This document shows positions 1 through 8,389 of a stretch of DNA of 40,425 bases, in pieces; within the stretch, counting starts at the first letter, position 1; each line of letters begins with the position of its first letter. Origin of the DNA: CAYOKT01 sp964404605 (GTDB lineage Bacteria > Electryoneota > Electryoneia > Electryoneales > Electryoneaceae). The notes under the pieces are model-generated. The model was not told where the DNA came from and did no database searches. It saw only the letters and a program-made list of their open reading frames with translations. The stretch covers positions 1 through 40,425 of the forward strand of contig CAYOKT010000017.1 of the NCBI GenBank assembly GCA_964404605.1, read 5' to 3'. The translations under genes and the position numbers were made by a program.

Positions 1-80
1 CCGTCTGCGCCAAGGCTGCGCCGAGGCAGGCGGCGTGGCAAGCGCCGCGGTGAGCAACCACAGGCAAGCCCGTTATTCAC

Positions 81-128
81 CCGGCGACAAGTCGCCGGAA
101 AAGGATTCCCGGGGTCAACGACCCCGGG
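81..128. repeat. Pair of adjacent perfect palindromes (REP-like)
   Basis: Two perfect hairpins lie side by side. CCGGCGAC (81-88) pairs with GTCGCCGG (91-98) across a 2-nt AA loop, and CCCGGGGTC (108-116) pairs with GACCCCGGG (120-128) across AAC. They lie 46 bases beyond the malG stop, so they could protect or end the 3' end of that transcript, but neither is followed by a clear U-tract. The CCCGGG core recurs in the palindromes at 33517-33554 and 33803-33824, which favours a dispersed repeat family. In the remaining 1-173 I see no gene. Confidence 0.6.
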
Positions 129-173
129 CTACATTTAATTTACAGAATAACAAGCAGATGCGTAACAAAATAC

Positions 174-1007
174 CTATTCCTTCACCCCTCCCAGTGTCAG
201 GCCGCTGATCAGCCAGCGGTTGGCGAGCATGAACAGGGCGATGATCGGCACCGAAACCACCAGCGCCCCGGCGGCGTAAAGGCCCCATTCGGTGGCCATG
301 TTCCCCTGGAACTGTTTCAGCCCCAGCGGCAGGGTGTACATCTTCGGGTCCTGCAGCACCTGCGCCGCGACCAGGTATTCCGACCACGCCGACATGAAGC
401 TGAAGAGCGCGGTGATCGCCAGCGCCGGGGTGACCAGCGGGAGCACGACACGGTAGAACGCCTGGAAGCGGTTGCAGCCATCGATCATCGCCGCCTCCTC
501 GAGGGTGTAGGGCACGGTGTCGTAATACCCCTTCATCGTCCAGACGCAGAAGGGCATCGCGGTTGCGCTGTAGACGACGATCAGCCCGGCATAGGTGTTC
601 AGCAGGTGCAGCCGCGAGATGATGATGTACATCGGCAGCAGCAGCATCGTCGCGGGGAACATCTGCGTGGTCAGGATGCTGAGCAGCGCGAACCCACGCC
701 CGACGAAGCGGAAACGCGAAAGCACATAGCCCGCGGTCGAGGCGAGGGAGACCCCGAGAATCGTCACCGCCACCGAGACCAGGGTGCTGTTCCACATCCA
801 GCGGAGGAAGGGGCGGTCGGTGAACAGCTCGACGAAGTTCGCGAGGGTGGCGTTCGGCGGAATGATCGCCAGGCTGGTGCTGAGCAGGCGGTCGCCCGGG
901 CGCAGGGAGATGCTGAGCACCCGGATCACCGGGTAGACCGAGACGAGGACGAAGAGCAGCAGGATTGCGTAGATGAGCAGCCTCGTCGCCGGGTTGTCCT
1001 TTCGCAT
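174..1007 (-). CDS. malG: Maltose/maltodextrin-type ABC transporter permease MalG
   Basis: Inner-membrane permease, 277 aa, of a carbohydrate ABC importer (MalFGK2 type); it forms the translocation pore with the MalF half encoded just upstream. Hydrophobic segments start at about residues 9-31 and continue at 75-97, 105-130, 138-156, 193-212 and 246-268. The cytoplasmic EAA loop that docks the ATPase is clear at about 169-190 (LEEAAMIDGC... VVLP). The ATG at 1007 was chosen because GGGAGG lies just before it and the MalE-MalF stop is only 11 bases upstream. An open frame extends much further upstream but is antisense-type noise overlapping malF. Substrate is inferred from the surrounding amylases. 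No malK lies in the window, so the ATPase must be encoded elsewhere or beyond the left edge. Confidence 0.9.
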   Translation of the reverse strand: MRKDNPATRLLIYAILLLFVLVSVYPVIRVLSISLRPGDRLLSTSLAIIPPNATLANFVELFTDRPFLRWMWNSTLVSVAVTILGVSLASTAGYVLSRFRFVGRGFALLSILTTQMFPATMLLLPMYIIISRLHLLNTYAGLIVVYSATAMPFCVWTMKGYYDTVPYTLEEAAMIDGCNRFQAFYRVVLPLVTPALAITALFSFMSAWSEYLVAAQVLQDPKMYTLPLGLKQFQGNMATEWGLYAAGALVVSVPIIALFMLANRWLISGLTLGGVKE

Positions 1008-1018
1008 CACATCCTCCC

Positions 1019-3316
1019 TCAGTACACCGGTTCGGTCGCCCGCGCCTGCCGGAGGAAGAACAGGCCGAAGACGAGAAGAATGCCGAAGATGACCATCGAG
1101 AGCGCCGCGGCGTAGCTGTAACGGTAGAGGTTGAAGGCGCTCTTGTAGACGAACGAGACCAGGATGTGGGTCTTGTCCGAGGGTTCGCCGGCGTTGGAGA
1201 CCAGCCAGATGACATTCAGGTTGTTGAAGGTCCAGACCATCCCGAGGACGATCGCCGGGGTCATCACCGGCTTCAGCAGCGGCAGGGTGATGCGGGTCAG
1301 CTTGGTCCACCACCCGGCGCCGTCGATGTCCGCGGCCTCGTAGAGGGTGTGCGGAATGGACTGTAACCCCCCGAGGGCGACCACCATCATGAAGGGGAAC
1401 CCGAGCCAGATGTTGGTCAGGATGCAGGCGAGGAACGCCTCGGTGGGCGAGCCGAGCCAGTTGACCGGCGGCATGTGGAGGTACTTCGCGATGATCAGGT
1501 TGAGGGCGCCGTACTCCTGGTTGAACATCCCCCGCCAGGTGAGCGCGGTGATGTACTGCGGCACCGCCCAGGGGAGGATGAGAAACGTGCGGATGATCCC
1601 CTTGCCGGGCAGCACACGGTTGAGCAGCAGGGCGAGGAACACCCCGAGGGTGACATGGAAGACGATGTTGACCGCCGTCCAGATGACCGTCTTGCCGAGC
1701 ACGGAGTAGAAGGCCGCCTCGGAGAAGACCCGCACGTAGTTCTGCAGCCCGATGATCCGCCAACTGAAGAAGTTCCGCAGCCCCATGTTCGACACGCTGA
1801 GGATGATGTTGTAGATGAAGGGATAGACCACGGTGAGGAGGATGACGAGGAAGGCCGGCAGCACCATCCAGTAGATGAAGGACCGCTTGCGCAGGTCGCG
1901 GAAGAACTCGACCACCGACCCGCGGAGGTAGAACAGGCCCGCGAGGACGCCGAGGAGGACGAGCAGCTTGAGCGCGCCGACATAGGGCGCGGGCTGCTGC
2001 ACCTCGTTCATCTCGCGGATCTTCTTCTCCGCCACCTCCTGCATGCTGCGGGCGGCCTCATCCGCTCCCATCGCTCCGCCGAGGAAAGCCTGGTAGGCGG
2101 GGCGCATGGCATCCCAGATCGCGCGCAGCTCCGGGACGATGGGCATCGGGCGGCCGACCTCGATCTGCGCGAGGGAGTTGGACATGATCTCATCATCGCG
2201 GATGAACGGCTCATCGAGCACCTTGAGGCTGGTGGGCATGATGCTCGTCGCCGCGGCGAGGCGGCGCTGGGCATCATCGGCGAGGAGGTAGCGCAGCAGG
2301 ACGAGGGTCGGGGCGAGCTTCCCCTCCTTGATGTTGATGTTGATCGAATACCCTTTCGGCGAGACCATCGGGGTCGGCCAGAGCCCGGTCTCGACGATCT
2401 TCGGAATCCGTGTCACCCCGATGTCGATGCCCGCATCCTGGTAGGTCGCCCAGGACCAGTCGCCATTGATGATCATCGCCGCCATCCCCTCCTTGAAGAG
2501 GGAGTTGGCGGTCTCGTAGTCGCTGTTCTTCGGGGTGATCTTGTAGGTGTCGCGCAGGTCCATGACGAAACGGATGGCGCGGCGGTTCGCCTCGGTGTCG
2601 AGGGTCGGGCGGAACTGATCGTCCATCACCCAGCCGCCGAAGCCGCCGAGGAAGGGGATGAAGAAATAGGGCTCGGTGAAGTTCCAGACGAGGCCGAAAC
2701 GGTCGAGTTTGCCATCCCCGTCGAGGTCGAGGGTGTTGGCCTGCCCGACCGCGATCATCTCATCGCTGTTCTGCGGCGGCTCGGGAACGTACGCCTTGTT
2801 GTAGATCAGGGTCAGGTGGTTCCCGAGACGGTCGGCGACCTGGTAGAGGTGCCCCTGGTACCAGGAGAGCCCCTGCGGGTTCAGGCGGGCCAGCTCCTGC
2901 TCGCTGAGGAGGTCCTCCAGCGGGCGGATGATCCCCATCGTGGCGAACGGCCCCACCTGGTCCGAGGGGCCGAAGACGAGCTCGGGCCCCGTTCCGGCGA
3001 GGGCCGAGTTCTGGAAGCCGCTGCGCAGCTCCTCGGTCTCGCGGTAGATGGTCGTCACCTGGATGTCGGGGTGCTCCGCCTCGAAGTCGGCGAGCACCTC
3101 GGCGAGCACCTGCCGCTCGGCGTAGAGCATCTGGTGCCAAAGGGTGATCTCCGTCCTCTCGCCAGCGTAGGAAACAGACAGGGGGAGCAGCAGGAGCAGT
3201 GCACACGCCGCCGCGGTCCGGGCGGCCCGGCCGGCACTCCGCCCGAGGCCTCCATCTCCCCGTCCCCCGGTGTTCCCCCGTTCCCGGAGGGTTCGCATCA
3301 GGTTCATCGGCATCAC
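1019..3316 (-). CDS. MalE-MalF fusion: substrate-binding protein fused to ABC permease
   Basis: One uninterrupted 765-aa frame joins two normally separate subunits. Residues about 30-51 look like a signal segment ending SVSYAG. Residues about 54-438 are a family-1 extracellular sugar-binding protein (TEITLWHQ start, GMAAMIINGDWSW and ATSIMPT near the end). A membrane helix at about 446-465 leads into a MalF-type permease at 478-765, with the EAA loop at 660-679 (EAADIDGAG... ITLP). Tethering the binding protein to the pore removes the need for a free periplasmic MalE. A natural MalE-MalF fusion is known from Bdellovibrio. The start is GTG 3316 or ATG 3313; the GGGGGAG overlapping the upstream stop fits GTG (9 bases). 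Maltodextrin specificity is inferred from the locus. Confidence 0.9.
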   Translation of the reverse strand: MMPMNLMRTLRERGNTGGRGDGGLGRSAGRAARTAAACALLLLLPLSVSYAGERTEITLWHQMLYAERQVLAEVLADFEAEHPDIQVTTIYRETEELRSGFQNSALAGTGPELVFGPSDQVGPFATMGIIRPLEDLLSEQELARLNPQGLSWYQGHLYQVADRLGNHLTLIYNKAYVPEPPQNSDEMIAVGQANTLDLDGDGKLDRFGLVWNFTEPYFFIPFLGGFGGWVMDDQFRPTLDTEANRRAIRFVMDLRDTYKITPKNSDYETANSLFKEGMAAMIINGDWSWATYQDAGIDIGVTRIPKIVETGLWPTPMVSPKGYSININIKEGKLAPTLVLLRYLLADDAQRRLAAATSIMPTSLKVLDEPFIRDDEIMSNSLAQIEVGRPMPIVPELRAIWDAMRPAYQAFLGGAMGADEAARSMQEVAEKKIREMNEVQQPAPYVGALKLLVLLGVLAGLFYLRGSVVEFFRDLRKRSFIYWMVLPAFLVILLTVVYPFIYNIILSVSNMGLRNFFSWRIIGLQNYVRVFSEAAFYSVLGKTVIWTAVNIVFHVTLGVFLALLLNRVLPGKGIIRTFLILPWAVPQYITALTWRGMFNQEYGALNLIIAKYLHMPPVNWLGSPTEAFLACILTNIWLGFPFMMVVALGGLQSIPHTLYEAADIDGAGWWTKLTRITLPLLKPVMTPAIVLGMVWTFNNLNVIWLVSNAGEPSDKTHILVSFVYKSAFNLYRYSYAAALSMVIFGILLVFGLFFLRQARATEPVY

Positions 3317-3322
3317 CCCGTT

Positions 3323-5596
3323 CTACTCCCCCGGCGCCATCGCGCCCTGCCCTTCCGGCGATTCGGCGGCCGGCTGCATCAGGGAAGGGATCACGGGCTC
3401 CTCGACCGCGTAGCCGGCCGCCCGAAGGCCGGCATACACCCGGCGCAGGTGGGCGCGGTAGAGCGCATCCCAGCGGCTGTCGCCCTCGCCGGTGTTCTGA
3501 TCGTCCCCGTACCACCAGAACCAGTCCGACCCCTCCGCCGCGTACAGGGCCATCCAGGCATCGTGGACCCGCTGTTCACGCGAGGTCGGGTCCTTTCCGA
3601 GCGGCTGGTACGTTCCCGTTGTTCCCTGGAGGTCCCCTCGCACCCGCGCCAGCCAGTGCCAGGCGCGGTTCTCCTCCTCCTCGCCGATCCAGGTGCTGAA
3701 ATCGGCATGGATCCAGGAGCCCGGCCACAACCGGCGGATCTCCGGCAGCTCCTGGACCGGGTGCGGCTCCACGCCCCGGTCCGGGTTGCCCGCCAGGTAC
3801 TCCGCCGGGGTGACGGTGAGCAGACGGCCCTCCCGCTGCAATTCGGCGAGCCGGCTATAGAGGCCATCGAGGAAACGCTTCGCATCCGGGTCGCGAGTGT
3901 ACCACTCCCAGGCGTTCTCGCCATCGAGAAGGATGGTCACCAGCCGCTCCTCCCCCTTCTTTTCCGGGGCGAGGCGCAGGATGCGGCTGACCAGGTCCTC
4001 GACGGCCTCGGCGGGCTCGAACTGCTGGTAGCGGAAGCCGACAAGGTCGCTGAGCGCCGTGTCACGGAAGAACAGGGCGACCGTGTCCCCCCCCTCCCCG
4101 GCGACCACCCGGAACGCCGTGGTCGCCTTCATCCCGCCCGGCTCGCTGCGGGCGAGGACGCCGTCCCCGGTGGCGATCCACTTCACCCCGGCCCCGGCGA
4201 ACAGGCCCGCCGCCGCCTGCGACACCGACCCCTCCGCGGGCCACATCCCATCCGGCGGCGCCCCGAACCATCTCTCATACGCCCGCGCCGCCTCCTCCAC
4301 CTGCCAGCGGGCATCCTCCGGGTGAGCGAAGGAAAGGTCCGCCGGGGCCTCGTCAACCCCCGACCGCCCGGCGTGCGCATCGATCAGCAGGGGGAGAATC
4401 GGGTGGAAATAGGGCGTGGTGGTCACCTCCACCTGCCCCGTCCGCGCGGCGGGGTCATACCGCATCGCCCGGTGCAGCGGGATGACCGCCTCGAAGAGCT
4501 TGTAACTCTCGGCGACCAGGCGGTTCGCATCCTCCTCCGTGAGGGGGCGGCGCAGCTTCCAGATGGGCCCCTCCTCCTCGACGAGGAGATCGCTCAGGTC
4601 CACCGTGCGGCCGGTGACCAGCCGGACCGGCCCGCGGAGAAAGGCCGGGTCGAAATTGGCGAGGTAGAAGAAGCACTTCAGGGTGAGTTTGTCCCGCGCG
4701 GTGAACCGCTCCGGGTCGACGCTGCGGAGGGCGGCGTACTGGGGAAAACGGTCCATGATCACAGAGGAGATGCTGAAGCAGGACCACTCGCCCCGGAAGA
4801 GCAGGCTGTCCTCCGCCGGGCCGAACCGCTCCACCGGGGTGAGCATCAGGTCCGCCCAGGGATCGGTGTGTCCCCTCCACTTTTTCATAAAATCGGACGT
4901 CCGTATCCGATTTTCCCGCTCATCGAAGTAGGGGCCGAGCCGATCGACATAGAGCTCGATCTGGCGCAGCAGCACCGGCGTCAGGTTCACCGTGACATGC
5001 ACCTCCGGGTGATCGGCGAGCAGGGAGGTCATGTCGTAGTAGTCTTTCGTCGTGTGCGTCCTTACCCAGGGCGCGATCAGTTGATCCCGGGCGGCATCGT
5101 AGTAGTAGGGCTGGTGCTGGTGCCAGATGAGGGCGAGCAGGACACGCCCCTCGCCCGCCTTGCGCCCCGCGCCCTCGCCCTTCTCCCCCGGCCTCCGGCC
5201 GCGAAGCTCGAGACGGCCGTCCGGGGTGAGGGTGAACAGCGAGTTGTCCTCGTTGTAGTTGTTCTTCACCGTCGCCGGGTTCTCGGGATCGGCCATCCAC
5301 TTCCCATCGACGACGAAACGGTACTGGTAGGTGCCGGGGGGAAGGGCGACGCGCACAGTCCAGACCCCGCCGGACCCCCGCTCCATGGGATGGAGCGCAG
5401 GATCCCAGCCGTTGAACTCACCCGCGAGCGCCACCGCTTTCGCCTCGGGCGCCCGCAGCGAAAAGACCACTTCACCGCCCTCCAGGTGCGGCGCGAGCCC
5501 CGCGCGCGCAACTCCCGCGGCGAGCAGCAGGCTCACCAGGAGCAACAGCGCTTTCCCCATTCTCCCCGGCATCCGGCCTCCGGCTTTTTCTCTCAT
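3323..5596 (-). CDS. Exported GH57 family alpha-glucan hydrolase with N-terminal CBM48-like module
   Basis: A 757-aa exported enzyme predicted to cut alpha-1,4 and/or alpha-1,6 glucan bonds. The signal peptide covers about residues 1-32 (VARAG cleavage). A CBM48/isoamylase-N-like beta-sandwich follows at about 40-125, with EFNGWDP and YQYRFVVDGKW. The GH57 domain begins near 152 with its first conserved motif WHQHQPYYYD. MWPAEGSVSQ places the predicted nucleophile at Glu455 and LLDGENAWEW the predicted acid at Asp558. The C-terminal part (WFWWYGDD) resembles GH57 amylopullulanases and alpha-amylases. Export distinguishes it from cytoplasmic GH57 branching enzymes. It starts 17 bases after the preceding lipoprotein gene stops and ends 6 bases before malEF, so it is in the same operon. 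Confidence 0.88.
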   Translation of the reverse strand: MREKAGGRMPGRMGKALLLLVSLLLAAGVARAGLAPHLEGGEVVFSLRAPEAKAVALAGEFNGWDPALHPMERGSGGVWTVRVALPPGTYQYRFVVDGKWMADPENPATVKNNYNEDNSLFTLTPDGRLELRGRRPGEKGEGAGRKAGEGRVLLALIWHQHQPYYYDAARDQLIAPWVRTHTTKDYYDMTSLLADHPEVHVTVNLTPVLLRQIELYVDRLGPYFDERENRIRTSDFMKKWRGHTDPWADLMLTPVERFGPAEDSLLFRGEWSCFSISSVIMDRFPQYAALRSVDPERFTARDKLTLKCFFYLANFDPAFLRGPVRLVTGRTVDLSDLLVEEEGPIWKLRRPLTEEDANRLVAESYKLFEAVIPLHRAMRYDPAARTGQVEVTTTPYFHPILPLLIDAHAGRSGVDEAPADLSFAHPEDARWQVEEAARAYERWFGAPPDGMWPAEGSVSQAAAGLFAGAGVKWIATGDGVLARSEPGGMKATTAFRVVAGEGGDTVALFFRDTALSDLVGFRYQQFEPAEAVEDLVSRILRLAPEKKGEERLVTILLDGENAWEWYTRDPDAKRFLDGLYSRLAELQREGRLLTVTPAEYLAGNPDRGVEPHPVQELPEIRRLWPGSWIHADFSTWIGEEEENRAWHWLARVRGDLQGTTGTYQPLGKDPTSREQRVHDAWMALYAAEGSDWFWWYGDDQNTGEGDSRWDALYRAHLRRVYAGLRAAGYAVEEPVIPSLMQPAAESPEGQGAMAPGE

Positions 5597-5613
5597 CTAC
5601 CCCATCTCCCCGC

Positions 5614-6939
5614 TCATGGCACCGAGGTTTCCGCGGGCAGCAGCTCCGCGAGCAGTTCATCCATGTGCGCCCGCCAGTTGCCCCAGGAATGGCCGTCATG
5701 GTACTCCCGCAGGCTGACGGGGTACCCCTTGGCCGCGAGGATGTCCCGCAGGGTCCGGTTGTCCTCCAGCGGCGATTCGAAGGTGCCGACCTGCAGCGCG
5801 ACGGCCAGGGGGAGAAGCTCCGCCTGGTCGTACAACGTGATGATCTCCCCATTGTTCGGCCACAGGGCGGAGGACTGCCCGCCGATGAGGCCGAACACAC
5901 CCGGATGATAATACCCCAGGGCGAGGGAGATCAGCCCGCCGAGGGAGGGTCCCATCGTTCCCCGCCGCTGAGGGGTTTGCGCCGTGGCATAGGTGGAATC
6001 GATCCGGGGAACCATCTCCTCGACCATGAAACGGATGAACTGGTCGTTCAGCCAGTACTCGTCGTTCCGGTTGACCGGGTTGACCAGCACGGCGATCAGC
6101 GGCTCGCAGATGCCGTGGGCGATGGAGTAATCGAGGATGTTGACGGCGCTCGCGAGGGAGAGATACTCGCCGCCATCATGGATGTACAGCGTCGGGTACT
6201 CGCCGTTCCCGTCATAGCCCGCGGGCAGGTAGACCCGGAAGGTGCGGGTGTTGTTCAGGATGGAGCTGGTAATCGAGGAGGTGATCAGCTCGCCGTGGTC
6301 GATGTCGTCATGGTGCAGGATTTCGGGCGGGTCCACCCATTGGGGCATCACCAGCTCGCTGTTCGGGCCGAAGCCGCCGGTGACCTGGCGCGGGTTGCGC
6401 GGGTCCAGCAGCCAGGTGCTCCCGACGAGGAACTTGTAGTCCAACCGCGCATCGAGAGGATAGAAGACGCGGTAGTAGAACAGGGCGGTCTCGCCCGCGC
6501 GGGTCATCACGGAGGCGTCCGGGTCCCAGCCGTTGTGATCCCCCGGCACTTTCACCGTCGAATTGGGGGAGGTGGTGTAGAGATAGACCGCGAGGGAATC
6601 CTGCACCAGCGGGAAGCCGAGGGTGTCATCGTCCTCGATCGCCTGCAGGAAGGAATCGACCAGCGCCTGTTGCTCGGCGGGCGTATCCAGCTCGCCGAGT
6701 TCAGCGAGGAAGGCATCGAAGAGGAAAATATCCTGGCCGGCGCGGAAGCCTGCCTCATCTCCCGGTACCCCGCCGCGTCCCGGACGGTGCCGGGAGGAAT
6801 CGTCCTGCAGTCCCTTGCGCTCGAGCGTGTTGTTCACCAGCCAGTGATCCGACCCCGCCGACTGGCACCCGGCGATCCCCAGGAAGAGGAGAACGGCGAG
6901 CAGGCCATAGAAGAACGATCCCCGACTCTCGCGTCTCAT
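5614..6939 (-). CDS. CBM48-esterase-like lipoprotein (alpha/beta hydrolase, enterochelin esterase/esterase D fold), copy 2
   Basis: A 441-aa lipoprotein with lipobox LGIAGC and lipidated Cys25. After a low-complexity linker and a short helical segment (about 70-105) comes a CBM48-like module at about 115-200 (DHNGWDP, DYKFLVGSTW). An esterase-D/enterochelin-esterase-type alpha/beta hydrolase domain fills about 205-441. The nucleophile elbow GPSLGG puts the predicted serine at Ser332, and HDGHSWGNWR puts the predicted histidine at His417. Family members hydrolyse acyl or feruloyl esters, or siderophore esters; in this operon an acylated or otherwise decorated glucan is the natural guess but is unproven. 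It is a paralogue of the preceding gene. The ATG at 6939 follows GGGAG by 10 bases. Confidence 0.8.
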   Translation of the reverse strand: MRRESRGSFFYGLLAVLLFLGIAGCQSAGSDHWLVNNTLERKGLQDDSSRHRPGRGGVPGDEAGFRAGQDIFLFDAFLAELGELDTPAEQQALVDSFLQAIEDDDTLGFPLVQDSLAVYLYTTSPNSTVKVPGDHNGWDPDASVMTRAGETALFYYRVFYPLDARLDYKFLVGSTWLLDPRNPRQVTGGFGPNSELVMPQWVDPPEILHHDDIDHGELITSSITSSILNNTRTFRVYLPAGYDGNGEYPTLYIHDGGEYLSLASAVNILDYSIAHGICEPLIAVLVNPVNRNDEYWLNDQFIRFMVEEMVPRIDSTYATAQTPQRRGTMGPSLGGLISLALGYYHPGVFGLIGGQSSALWPNNGEIITLYDQAELLPLAVALQVGTFESPLEDNRTLRDILAAKGYPVSLREYHDGHSWGNWRAHMDELLAELLPAETSVP

Positions 6940-7056
6940 CTATCTGATTCTCCCTGTAACCCCCGTATCGCGACCGGTTGCAGCCGACCGGACCTCCCCG
7001 GCTGGCAAGGATCGGGTCGCGGACACCGCCACGCGTCCGGGCCGGCGGTCTACTGT

Positions 7057-8373
7057 TCAACGCTCCGGCGGGTACAGCGCCTCGAGAGCGTCGTCGATAT
7101 GGGCCCGCCAGTTCTCCCAAACGTGGAAATCATCCCACTCGCGGTACCTTAACGGGTAGCCCTTCTCCTCCAACACGCCGCGCAGCGTGCGCAAGTGCTC
7201 CACCATGGACGTCTCAAAGGTCCCTACATCGAGGTAGATGCGCAAGGGCGCCTTCGGCCTCGCCCGGAACTCCCGGATCATCCATTCATCCTCGTACCAG
7301 ATGGAGGGGGACTGTCCCCCCGCGAGGCCGAACACCTCCGGGTTCCGGAGCGCCACATTCAACGCCATCAGCCCGCCGACGGAGGCCCCGAGGATTCCCC
7401 GCTGCGAGGGGTCCTGCAGGGTACGCAACTCGCTGTCCACCCAGGGCACGATCTCCTCGACCACCATCCGGCGGACACTCTCGTTCAGCTCCAGCTCGTT
7501 GAGGAAATCCTGCGTGGTGATGAAGATGACGATCAACGGGCGGCAGAACCCCTTGTTAATGCAGTAGTCTAGGACGTTTTCCATCTTCCCGCTGTGCAGG
7601 TAGGCGCCGCCGCGGAAAACATAGAGCGTCGGGTAACTCTGCGAAGTCTCCCCGTACCCCGGCGGCAGGTACCAGCGGATCAGGCGTGTATCGCCGAGAA
7701 TGTCGCTGGTGAACTGCTTGTTGATGATCCGCCCGGGAATCAACTCCGTATGCTTCTCGATCTCCACCGGCGGCCGGTAAGCGGGCATCCAGGCTTCGGA
7801 GAGAGTGTCGCCGCGGCGAACGAGGGTGAAGGGGTTGAGCGGGTCGATGATGCGTGATCGATCCACGTTGAACCGGTAGGCGAAACGGGCATCCGGGGGG
7901 AGGGGTTCCAGCCGGTAATAGACATCCGTCCCGGCGATCCGGGTCATGACCGCCCGGTCCGGTTTCCAGCCGTTGTAATCACCGGGCGCTTTCGGAGTGG
8001 TGAGTGCGTCGCCCTGGTAGATGAACACCACCCGGGTTCTGTCCACAAGCGGCAGCGCCAGCTTTGGGTTCCCGCGCACGCCGGCGAGAAAGGAATCGAC
8101 CGCCGCCCGCCGGGCATTCTCGTCCTGGATGTTCACCAGGCCAAGAAATTGGTCAACCGCCGAAGAGAACCGTATGACGATGGGTTCGGGTGGATCATCG
8201 CCGAAATCCTGCAGGCAGGCGGATGAGAAGGGGATAACCAGCAGAAGGGGCAGCAACGGGAAGAGGGTACGCCATGCGAAGGCGGGCGGCCGGTGCGGGC
8301 TGCCTACGGCGGCCGGCTGCCCGGCCGACAGCCCTTTCTCCTCACCTGCCATACCGCGCCTGCTTTTTCGCAT
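7057..8373 (-). CDS. CBM48-esterase-like lipoprotein, copy 1
   Basis: A 438-aa paralogue of the next gene in the operon. A hydrophobic stretch ends in the lipobox-like PFSSAC, with predicted lipidated Cys53. A helical segment (about 67-100) is followed by a CBM48-like module (about 112-200, GDYNGWKP) and an esterase-D-type alpha/beta hydrolase. The serine elbow is GASVGG (Ser331), and the histidine region reads DFHVWENWR (His417) where the sister has DGHSWGNWR. The 36-residue leader before the hydrophobic part is unusually long. The start is uncertain: ATG 8373 or ATG 8352, neither with a good ribosome-binding site. The gene begins 16 bases after the debranching-enzyme stop. Substrate unknown; deacylation of a modified starch is only an inference. 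Confidence 0.75.
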   Translation of the reverse strand: MRKSRRGMAGEEKGLSAGQPAAVGSPHRPPAFAWRTLFPLLPLLLVIPFSSACLQDFGDDPPEPIVIRFSSAVDQFLGLVNIQDENARRAAVDSFLAGVRGNPKLALPLVDRTRVVFIYQGDALTTPKAPGDYNGWKPDRAVMTRIAGTDVYYRLEPLPPDARFAYRFNVDRSRIIDPLNPFTLVRRGDTLSEAWMPAYRPPVEIEKHTELIPGRIINKQFTSDILGDTRLIRWYLPPGYGETSQSYPTLYVFRGGAYLHSGKMENVLDYCINKGFCRPLIVIFITTQDFLNELELNESVRRMVVEEIVPWVDSELRTLQDPSQRGILGASVGGLMALNVALRNPEVFGLAGGQSPSIWYEDEWMIREFRARPKAPLRIYLDVGTFETSMVEHLRTLRGVLEEKGYPLRYREWDDFHVWENWRAHIDDALEALYPPER

Positions 8374-8389
8374 GGCACCGGATCTTTCG

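Noticed and set aside
1475..5908. A 1477-codon open frame on the plus strand
   Set aside because: It is antisense to the MalEF fusion, GH57 and esterase genes, has no ribosome-binding site or recognisable domain, and has the Arg/Gly/Pro/Glu/His-rich composition expected from the complement of GC-rich codons.
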